This document shows positions 1 through 4,722 of a stretch of 5,181 nt of DNA, in pieces. Each line of letters opens with the position of its first letter. Position 1 is the stretch's first letter. The position numbers and the translations under genes are program-made. The DNA lies in the NCBI GenBank assembly GCA_030839005.1, contig JAUZEM010000327.1:1-5181 (forward strand), read 5' to 3'. The DNA is from Actinomycetota bacterium. GTDB lineage: Bacteria > Actinomycetota > Acidimicrobiia > IMCC26256 > PALSA-610. Below the pieces are notes generated by a model, which saw only the letters and a list, made by a program, of their open reading frames with translations, did no database searches and had not been told where the DNA came from.

Positions 1-1155
1 CCGACCGGGCTCACGCGGATGTTCAACTCGGCGTTCGGCGGTCAGATCTCGTGGCTGCTGCCCGCGGCGTTGGTGCTCTTGGTCGCCGGTCTCGCGTTCA
101 CCGCGAACCGCGCGCGCACCGATCGGACGCGCGCCGCGCTCGCGCTCTGGGGCGGTTGGTTGGTCGTGACGGGCCTCGCGTTCTCGCTGGGCAAGGGCAT
201 CATCCACGAGTACTACACCGTCGCGCTCGCGCCCGCGATCGGCGCGATCGTCGGTATCGGCGTCACGACCTTCTGGGCGCGCCGCGACCACCCATTCGTA
301 CGAGTCGTGCTCGGCTTCGTGATCGCAATCACCGCCATATGGGCGTACGTGCTCTTGCACCGCACGCCGACGTGGTTCCCGATGCTGCGAAGCGCGCTGC
401 TCGTATGCGGGCTCGGAATCGGGCTCGTGGTCGCGGTCTCACCAACCCTTCGCGGACGCATCGGCGTCGTGCTCGCGATCGCGGCGGTCACGCTCGGCTT
501 CGCGGCGCCCGCCGCCTACACGCTGTCCACCGTCGCGCAACCTCACGGTGGCGCGTTGCCAACGGCCGGCCCCGCGAACGCCGCGGGTGGGCCCGGCGGG
601 TTCGGTGCGCGGACGGGGAACCGCGGCTTCGCGGGTGCGCGCGGTGCGCCTCCGGGCGGATTCGGCGGGACCAATCCGGGCGGCTTCAACCCCGGGATCG
701 CGAACCCCGGATTCGGTGCGCCCGGCTTCGCCGGGGCCGGCGGACTCCTCAACGGCTCGGTTCCGAGCGCGCAAATAACCGCGCTGTTCGAGAAGAGCAC
801 GGGGTTTCGCTGGACGGCCGCGGCGATCGGCGCGAACAACGCGGCGGGTTACCAGCTCGCGTCCGGCCAGGCGATCATGGCGATCGGCGGCTTCAACGGA
901 ACCGACCCGACGCCCACGCTGGCGCAGTTCGAGCAGTACGTCCGTGCCGGTGAGATCCATTACTTCATCGCCGGAGGCGGCGGTCCCGGAGGCGGTGGTC
1001 CCGGAGGCGGGGGTCCCGCAGGCGGTGGTCCCGGAGGCGGTGGCGCGGGTTCGAGCACGTCGAGTGCCATCACCCAATGGGTGGAGCAGCACTTCACCGC
1101 GCAGACCGTCGGCCGAACCACGATCTACGACCTCAGCTCGGCGAACTCCGGGTGA
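1..1155 (+). CDS. GT39/ArnT-like membrane glycosyltransferase, C-terminal part (5' end outside window)
   Basis: The frame is open from base 1 with no credible start; the ATG at 19 is internal to a longer family protein, so this is the 3' part only. By family, such enzymes move a sugar from a polyprenyl-phosphate donor to an acceptor on the outer face of the membrane; the catalytic N-terminal loop is not in the window. Visible are about six hydrophobic helices (near nt 49-105, 139-193, 211-279, 307-360, 379-438, 463-525), including a GGQISWLLP stretch and a KGIIHEYY loop that I recognise from actinobacterial YkcA/B-like mannosyltransferases. After the helices come a Gly/Pro/Asn-rich linker (about 565-756), a compact outside domain (about 757-972, with GANNAAGYQLASG and AIMAIGGFNGTDPTPT), a second linker of GGGGP repeats (973-1047) and a last conserved piece (WVEQHF, TTIYDLS). 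The acceptor and exact sugar are unknown. The family call is good; specificity is not determinable. Confidence 0.85.
   Translation, partial: PTGLTRMFNSAFGGQISWLLPAALVLLVAGLAFTANRARTDRTRAALALWGGWLVVTGLAFSLGKGIIHEYYTVALAPAIGAIVGIGVTTFWARRDHPFVRVVLGFVIAITAIWAYVLLHRTPTWFPMLRSALLVCGLGIGLVVAVSPTLRGRIGVVLAIAAVTLGFAAPAAYTLSTVAQPHGGALPTAGPANAAGGPGGFGARTGNRGFAGARGAPPGGFGGTNPGGFNPGIANPGFGAPGFAGAGGLLNGSVPSAQITALFEKSTGFRWTAAAIGANNAAGYQLASGQAIMAIGGFNGTDPTPTLAQFEQYVRAGEIHYFIAGGGGPGGGGPGGGGPAGGGPGGGGAGSSTSSAITQWVEQHFTAQTVGRTTIYDLSSANSG
973..1047 (+). repeat. Five in-frame 15-bp tandem repeats encoding GGGGP
   Basis: Five consecutive 15-base units begin at 973, 988, 1003, 1018 and 1033, each close to GGAGGCGGTGGTCCC. 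They encode GGGGP, GGGGP, GGGGP, AGGGP and GGGGA. The units differ mainly at the third base of the third codon, plus one GGA-to-GCA change in unit 4 and a final CCC-to-GCG. Because the unit length is a multiple of three, copy-number changes keep the frame. The repeat sits within the extracytoplasmic C-terminal domain of the glycosyltransferase and probably acts as a flexible loop. Confidence 0.9.
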
Positions 1156-1169
1156 GGCGGCGCCGGAGC

Positions 1170-1183
1170 CCGGATCGATCCGG
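1170..1183. other. 14-bp perfect palindrome upstream of sigR
   Basis: CCGGATCGATCCGG reads the same on both strands. It lies in the 48-base gap between the glycosyltransferase stop and sigR, just upstream of the proposed -10 box, roughly where a -35/spacer region would fall. It could be an operator for a dimeric regulator, or a short stem at the end of the upstream transcript. There is no following T-run, so an intrinsic terminator is not supported. GC-rich, GATC/CGAT-rich DNA makes chance palindromes fairly common, hence the low confidence. Confidence 0.3.
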
Positions 1184-1191
1184 TCGACGGG

Positions 1192-1197
1192 TACCCT
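1192..1197 (+). promoter_or_regulatory. Likely -10 box of a leaderless promoter for sigR
   Basis: TACCCT fits the actinobacterial -10 pattern TAnnnT. It is followed by exactly six bases (GCTGAC) and then the sigR ATG at 1204, so transcription would begin at or within a base of the A of the start codon. The lack of any Shine-Dalgarno-like sequence before this ATG agrees with a leaderless mRNA. No good TTGACA-like -35 is visible, nor a SigR-type GGGAAT-N18-GTT autoregulatory pair. The same arrangement recurs before the gene at 2076. Confidence 0.5.
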
Positions 1198-1203
1198 GCT
1201 GAC

Positions 1204-1788
1204 ATGGCCGACCCGGCGGGGTTTGCAGAGCAGGCGATGCCCTTCATGTCGGCCCTCTACGCGGCCGCGTTGCGCATGACGCGCAATCCGAGCGACGCCG
1301 AGGACCTGGTCCAGGAGACGTTCCTGCGCGCCTACCGCGGGTTCGAGGGCTTCCACGAAGGCACGAACCTGAAGGCGTGGCTGTACAAGATCCTCACGAA
1401 CACCTTCATCAACCAGTACCGCGCGAAGAAGCGCCGACCCGACCAGGTCGACCTCGACGACGTGGAGGATTTCTACATCTTCCGTCGCCTGGGCGGTCTC
1501 GAGGCGGCCGAGGCCACGCGCACGCCCGAAGCCGAGGTGATGGAGGGAATCCCCGACTCGGAGGTCAAAGAGGCGCTCGAGTCGATCCCGGAGCAGTTCC
1601 GCATGGCGGTGATCCTGGCCGACGTCGAAGGATTCTCGTACAAGGAGATCGCAGAGATCCTCGACGTGCCCATCGGAACCGTGATGAGTCGCATCCACCG
1701 GGGAAGAAGGGCGTTGCAGAAGAAGTTGTGGGATTACGCCGAACGCAACAACCTTCGGCCACGAGTCGAGTCCGCGACCGGGGGGTGA
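1204..1788 (+). CDS. sigR: ECF sigma factor, SigR/SigH type (oxidative/thiol stress)
   Basis: A 194-residue group 4 (ECF) sigma-70 factor that directs RNA polymerase to stress promoters. Region 2 spans about residues 10-80: LRMTRNPSDAEDLVQETF (23-40) covers region 2.1-2.2, and NLKAWLYKILTNTFINQYR (55-73) is the region 2.3-2.4 helix for -10 melting and recognition. After a variable acidic linker (81-125), region 4 (about 126-176) ends in a helix-turn-helix with FSYKEIAEILDVPIGTVMSRIHRGRRAL (parts of 144-171) for the -35. These blocks closely match Streptomyces SigR and mycobacterial SigH as I know them. By family knowledge this group is held inactive by a zinc-binding thiol anti-sigma factor and released by disulfide stress; such a partner follows at once. 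The ATG at 1204 is chosen because it lies six bases after a -10-like box and places region 2 at the usual distance. The SigR-group call is strong; the regulon in this organism is not visible. Confidence 0.93.
   Translation: MADPAGFAEQAMPFMSALYAAALRMTRNPSDAEDLVQETFLRAYRGFEGFHEGTNLKAWLYKILTNTFINQYRAKKRRPDQVDLDDVEDFYIFRRLGGLEAAEATRTPEAEVMEGIPDSEVKEALESIPEQFRMAVILADVEGFSYKEIAEILDVPIGTVMSRIHRGRRALQKKLWDYAERNNLRPRVESATGG
1781..1788 (+). promoter_or_regulatory. Shine-Dalgarno site for rsrA, overlapping the sigR stop
   Basis: GGGGGTGA resembles GGAGGTGA, the full complement of the 16S rRNA tail, with one A-to-G change that still allows G-U pairing. It ends eight bases before the ATG at 1797 and includes the sigR stop codon TGA. 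It supports ATG 1797 over the in-frame GTG at 1785, and suggests that ribosomes finishing sigR reload for rsrA. Confidence 0.65.
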
Positions 1789-1796
1789 CGAGCGCG

Positions 1797-2042
1797 ATGG
1801 ATTGTGAACATGCCCACCTGCGCGTCTACGAGTATCTCGACGGGGAGCTGACCGTTTGGAAGCGGCGCGCGATCACTCGGCACCTCGACGATTGCCCGCC
1901 GTGCGCGCAAGGATTCACGTTCGAGATCGACCTGCGTCGCGTGATCGTGTCGAAGTGCGCGGAGGACGTGCCCGCCGAGCTCAAGGCGCGCATCGCCATC
2001 GCACTCGGGATCATCGAGGCGGATGAACCGGTCCCCGAGTGA
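1797..2042 (+). CDS. rsrA: Zinc-binding redox anti-sigma factor, RsrA type
   Basis: An 81-residue soluble anti-sigma factor expected to bind the adjacent SigR in the cytoplasm when reduced and to release it when its thiols oxidise. The N-terminus MDCEHAHLRVYEYLDGEL is the usual opening of ZAS-family proteins, and HLDDCPPC (29-36) is the H-x3-C-x2-C zinc motif. C3, H29, C33 and C36 have exactly the spacing of C11, H37, C41 and C44 of Streptomyces RsrA (26, 4 and 3 residues). The C11/C44 pair forms the sensing disulfide there, so C3 and C36 are the inferred sensors. One further cysteine, C54 in VSKCAEDVP, falls where RsrA has a Cys-Cys pair. No membrane helix is present. ATG 1797 is preferred because of its Shine-Dalgarno and the MDC start; the GTG at 1785, overlapping the sigR stop as GTGA, would add four residues. 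Confidence 0.9.
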   Translation: MDCEHAHLRVYEYLDGELTVWKRRAITRHLDDCPPCAQGFTFEIDLRRVIVSKCAEDVPAELKARIAIALGIIEADEPVPE

Positions 2043-2057
2043 TGAACGGTCGGGGCC

Positions 2058-2097
2058 GGCTTCTACGATGAGCGCGTGGCTTCTACGATGGACGCCA
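2058..2097 (+). repeat. Two-copy 20-bp imperfect tandem repeat over the promoter/start of the small membrane gene
   Basis: GGCTTCTACGATG occurs at 2058-2070 and again at 2078-2090. Extended to the 20-base period, the copies match at 16 of 20 positions. Each copy contains TACGAT, a TAnnnT -10-like box. The first copy is non-coding; the second lies within the first codons of the gene if translation begins at 2076. A local duplication of a promoter segment is the simplest explanation. Confidence 0.8.
2064..2069 (+). promoter_or_regulatory. Likely -10 box of a leaderless promoter for the membrane protein-DUF2342-tilS-hpt operon
   Basis: TACGAT fits TAnnnT and stands exactly six bases (GAGCGC) before the GTG at 2076, the same geometry as at 1192-1204. 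No Shine-Dalgarno precedes this GTG. The 33-base gap after rsrA is the largest gap between here and the window end, which makes this the natural place for an operon promoter. A second TACGAT at 2084-2089 could give an additional transcript starting near 2096. No convincing -35 is seen. Confidence 0.45.
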
Positions 2098-2342
2098 CGC
2101 CGAGTCGAGGAGGCATGGTGCGGGCGTCCACCATCAGCGCGCTGATCATCGGCGTGGTCGTCGGACTGGTCGGCCTGGTGCTCGGGGTCTACGTGTTCGC
2201 CGATCACAGCGGCGGGAAGCTCTGGTTCTACTGGATCGCGCCGCTCCTCGCGATCGGCTTCTTCGGCGTCATGGCCCAGCTCGTCGTCCTCTACTGGGTG
2301 AAGGTCGGGCGGCTCGAGACCAAGGGTCGCCCCCGAAAGTGA
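2076..2342 (+). CDS. Small two-helix membrane protein of unknown function
   Basis: I do not recognise this 88-residue protein. It has a short polar N-terminus, a first helix at about 20-42 (SALIIGVVVGLVGLVLGVYV), a short loop DHSGGK, a second aromatic-rich helix at about 49-75 and a basic tail (KVGRLETKGRPRK). Positive charges on both ends suggest that N- and C-termini are in the cytoplasm and the loop is outside. Its stop overlaps the start of the DUF2342 gene as GTGA (2339-2342), so the two are translationally coupled. The start is uncertain: GTG 2076 fits a leaderless mRNA, while ATG 2115 or GTG 2118 follow an AGGAGG (2108-2113) and would remove 13-14 residues without touching the helices. 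In mycobacteria the upstream neighbour of the DUF2342 gene is dacB, so this gene takes a different place here. It is real by its helices, codon bias and coupling; its function is open. Confidence 0.75.
   Translation: MASTMDATPSRGGMVRASTISALIIGVVVGLVGLVLGVYVFADHSGGKLWFYWIAPLLAIGFFGVMAQLVVLYWVKVGRLETKGRPRK
2108..2113 (+). promoter_or_regulatory. Possible internal Shine-Dalgarno (AGGAGG) for a shorter start of the small membrane protein
   Basis: AGGAGG is a perfect core Shine-Dalgarno. It ends one base before ATG 2115 and four bases before GTG 2118, both in frame with the 2076 start. The spacing is too short for the ATG and tight but workable for the GTG. It may serve a transcript from the second TACGAT box (2084-2089), or may be only the codons for Arg-Gly-Gly. 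Confidence 0.35.
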
Positions 2343-3451
2343 GCGAGTCCGCAGACGGTGCAGGGCGGGCGCCCGATCCCGTCGATTGGGCCACGGCCCG
2401 CCGCGTCGCCCGGTTCGTCGCCGGCCGCGATCCGCTCGCCGACTCCTACCTCGCGGCCTCGTTGCAAACTGACTTCGACGAGTTGACCGTCCGGGCCGAG
2501 GACCTCGTCGCGGGGTACACGGGCCTGCGCGTCCCCGACCACGCGTCGGCGCGCGTGCTCGACCGGCGCGACTGGGTCGAGTCGAACATCTCGTCGATGC
2601 GGTCCCTCCTCGATCCGCTCATGCAGCGGTTCGGGGCGCGCATGGCCCACAACCCGCTCTCACCCGTGAGCCGGCGGGTTGCGGCCACCGAGATGGGCGG
2701 GCTGCTCGGCTATCTCGCGAAACGAGTGCTCGGCCAGTACGACCTCCTCGTCGCCGGCGGCCCCGACTCCGTCGCGAGCGGCGCTCGCGGTGAACAGCAC
2801 GATGGCGCGGTCTACTACGTCGGCGCCAACATCTTGTCGCTCGAGAAACGTTTCGCGTTCCGCCCGCACGACTTCCGGTTGTGGATCGCGATCCACGAGG
2901 TGACTCACCGGGCGCAGTTCACGGGCGTTCCCTGGATGCGCGGCTACTTCCTCGGGCTGGTGCGCGAAGCACTCGAGCTCGTCGACCCCGATCCGCGCAC
3001 GATGCTGCGCGCGGTCTCCAGTGCGGTCGACGAGGTTCGCGCCGGCCGCAACCCGCTCGACGAAGGCGGTCTGGTCGGATTGTTCGCGTCGCCGGCCCAG
3101 CGCGGCGTGCTCGGACAAGTGCAGGCGCTGATGTCGGTGCTCGAGGGTCACGGCAACGTGGTGATGGACGATCTCGGTCGCGATCATGTCGCGGGCCAGG
3201 AGCGCATGTCGCGTGTGCTCCAACAACGACGAAATATCGGGGGGATCACGGGCGCGGTGCACAAGCTGCTCGGGATCGAGCAGAAGATGCGGCAGTACGA
3301 GGTCGGTGAGCGCTTCGTGCGCGGTGTGTACGAGATCGGCGGCCGGCCGGCGTTCGACGCCGTGTGGCATGCACCGCAGAACCTCCCGACGGTGGCGGAG
3401 CTGAACGAGCCCGCCCGTTGGCTCGCCCGAGTCGACGCCGCACGCGTGTGA
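2339..3451 (+). CDS. DUF2342-family putative zinc metalloprotease ('coenzyme F420 biosynthesis-associated')
   Basis: A 370-residue soluble protein of the DUF2342 family, known from Actinomycetota and Chloroflexota and often annotated as zinc-dependent metalloprotease or F420-associated hydrolase from its genome distribution. The start of the domain is VDWATARRVARFV (15-27). The zinc-peptidase signature is IAIHEVTHRAQF, with H186, E187 and H190 forming HExxH; a second conserved block, SVLEGHGNVVMD, gives E269 and H271 as candidate further metal or active-site residues. The C-terminal third contains KLLGIEQKMRQYEVGERFV. No signal peptide or membrane helix is seen, so it is likely cytoplasmic or peripheral. 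The GTG start at 2339 overlaps the previous stop by four bases and has no good Shine-Dalgarno (AAGGG lies 12 bases away), which favours coupled translation. Its 3' end overlaps tilS. No substrate is known to me; proteolytic activity is inferred from the motif only. Confidence 0.9.
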   Translation: MSESADGAGRAPDPVDWATARRVARFVAGRDPLADSYLAASLQTDFDELTVRAEDLVAGYTGLRVPDHASARVLDRRDWVESNISSMRSLLDPLMQRFGARMAHNPLSPVSRRVAATEMGGLLGYLAKRVLGQYDLLVAGGPDSVASGARGEQHDGAVYYVGANILSLEKRFAFRPHDFRLWIAIHEVTHRAQFTGVPWMRGYFLGLVREALELVDPDPRTMLRAVSSAVDEVRAGRNPLDEGGLVGLFASPAQRGVLGQVQALMSVLEGHGNVVMDDLGRDHVAGQERMSRVLQQRRNIGGITGAVHKLLGIEQKMRQYEVGERFVRGVYEIGGRPAFDAVWHAPQNLPTVAELNEPARWLARVDAARV

Positions 3452-4722
3452 ATCTGTCCGGGGCGCTCGCCGATCTCGCGGTGGACGCGCGCGTCGTCGT
3501 CGGGTGCAGCGGCGGGGCCGATTCGTTGGCGCTGCTCGCGCTCGCGTGTGATCACGGCTTCGACGTGTGCGCCGTTTACGTCGATCACGGACTGCGGCCG
3601 GGGACCGGGCACGACGCCGAGATCGTGAAGCGGGCGGCGGCGCGCTTCGGCGCGCGAGCGCGCGTCACGCATGTCGATCTCCCCGCGGGTCCGAATCTCG
3701 AGTCCCGTGCGCGGGAGGCGCGGTATGCCGCGTTGGAACGCGTTCGGGCGGAGCTGGGTGCAGAGGCGATCCTCATCGCACACACGCGCGACGACCAGGC
3801 GGAGACCGTATTGCTGCAGATGCTTCGCGGCGCGGCCGCGACCGGGTTGTCGGGGATGGCTGGGCGGCGGGGCTTCGTCCGTCGGCCCCTGCTCACGTCC
3901 AGACGTCGGGAGACGCACGAGCTCTGCGCGCGGCTCGGCTTGTCCCCCGTGCACGACCCGATGAACGACGACCTGCATCACCGGCGTGTGTGGTTGCGGC
4001 GCGAGGTAATCCCCCGCCTCGAAGGTGGAACCGATCGCGATCTCGTCGAGGTGCTCGCCCGTCAGGCCGAGCTCCTGCGCGACGACGACGAGCTGCTCGA
4101 CGCGTTCGCCTCGCAACACGAACCCGACGACGCGGGTTCCGTGGCCGCATTGCCGCGCGCTCTGGCGCGGCGCGTGATTCGGCGGTGGCTCGCGGCGCCG
4201 GCGCCTCCGTCGGTCGCCACCGTGGAGCGGGTTCTGGCGGTCGCGCGCGGCGACGTGCGCGCCGCGGAGCTGCCGGGCGGCGATCGAATCGAGCGCGTCC
4301 GCGGACAACTCGTGCGCGTCGGTCCTGTGGGGCTCGTCACTGCGCCCGTCGTCCTCGAGCTCCCGGGTCACGCCCGGTTCGCCGACGTCGAGATCGGGGC
4401 GTGGATCGAGCACGGGCCACCGGTGGCGTGGCCCGACGGGCGCGAGCGGGCGGTGTGCGACGCCGATCGTGTGCCCGCGTCAGTGGTCGTCCGGGCAGCC
4501 GAGCCCGGCGAGCGGTTCCGCCCTCTGGGTCGGGGCGGCTCGAAGCTCCTGCACGACGCGCTGGCCGAAGCCGGCGTCGCCGCGACCCGGCGCGCGAGCG
4601 CGCCGGTCGTCGTCGGCGCCGAGCCGGTGTGGGTCGTCGGTTACCGTATCGACCATCGCGTCCGGGTCACGACCGGCACCCGGCGCTTCCTCTGGCTGAG
4701 CGCGGAGCCCGCTACAACATGA
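3448..4722 (+). CDS. tilS: tRNA(Ile)-lysidine synthase TilS
   Basis: A 424-residue cytoplasmic enzyme that, with ATP and lysine, changes C34 of the CAU-anticodon tRNA-Ile to lysidine, so that it reads AUA and is charged with isoleucine rather than methionine. The PP-loop ATP site is SGGADS (21-26), preceded by VVVGC. Further family motifs are VDHGLR (45-50), AHTRDDQAETVLLQMLRG (111-128), RPLL (146-149) and DPMNDD...RREVIPRL (170-191). A middle helical region (about 195-300) is followed by a TilS C-terminal domain (about 345-415) with GERFRPLGRGGSKLLHD, VVVGAEPVWVVGYR and VRVTTGTRR. It is therefore a long form rather than the shortened form found in some bacteria. GTG 3448 is chosen because it overlaps the DUF2342 stop as GTGA and leaves the usual short lead of about 20 residues before the PP-loop; the open frame further upstream is not family-like. 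Lysidine formation is normally essential. Confidence 0.95.
   Translation: MNLSGALADLAVDARVVVGCSGGADSLALLALACDHGFDVCAVYVDHGLRPGTGHDAEIVKRAAARFGARARVTHVDLPAGPNLESRAREARYAALERVRAELGAEAILIAHTRDDQAETVLLQMLRGAAATGLSGMAGRRGFVRRPLLTSRRRETHELCARLGLSPVHDPMNDDLHHRRVWLRREVIPRLEGGTDRDLVEVLARQAELLRDDDELLDAFASQHEPDDAGSVAALPRALARRVIRRWLAAPAPPSVATVERVLAVARGDVRAAELPGGDRIERVRGQLVRVGPVGLVTAPVVLELPGHARFADVEIGAWIEHGPPVAWPDGRERAVCDADRVPASVVVRAAEPGERFRPLGRGGSKLLHDALAEAGVAATRRASAPVVVGAEPVWVVGYRIDHRVRVTTGTRRFLWLSAEPATT

Noticed and set aside
51..953. Plus-strand 300-codon frame inside the glycosyltransferase
   Set aside because: Arg-rich product without domains or membrane helices; the overlapping frame encodes recognisable helices and conserved blocks.
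1158..1183. Possible intrinsic terminator after the glycosyltransferase (CGGCGCCG and CCGGATCGATCCGG)
   Set aside because: The stems are short and not followed by a T-run; the next bases are GC-rich promoter-like sequence.
1545..1550. GGGAAT resembling a SigR-type -35 element
   Set aside because: It lies inside the sigR coding region and no GTT follows at 16-18 bases, so the second half of the promoter is missing.
439..1698. Long minus-strand open frame (419 codons) opposite the glycosyltransferase and sigR
   Set aside because: Its product is Arg/Gly-rich and low-complexity with no recognisable domain. It runs across two well-supported plus-strand genes and is the usual high-GC shadow frame.
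1377..1796. Upstream in-frame extension of rsrA into sigR
   Set aside because: The extension is Arg/Pro-rich shadow sequence of sigR. The family N-terminus and a Shine-Dalgarno place the start at 1797 (or 1785).
2051..2060. GGGCCGGC-like GC palindrome after rsrA as a terminator
   Set aside because: Too short, no loop and no T-run; such sequences are frequent at this base composition.
3364..3447. Upstream ATG extension of tilS
   Set aside because: The added residues are shadow sequence of the DUF2342 3' end. GTG 3448 fits the overlap pattern and the family's short N-terminal lead.
3184..4413. Long minus-strand open frame (409 codons) opposite the DUF2342 gene and tilS
   Set aside because: It is the shadow of clear family genes on the plus strand; the composition is typical of antisense high-GC frames and no motifs are seen.
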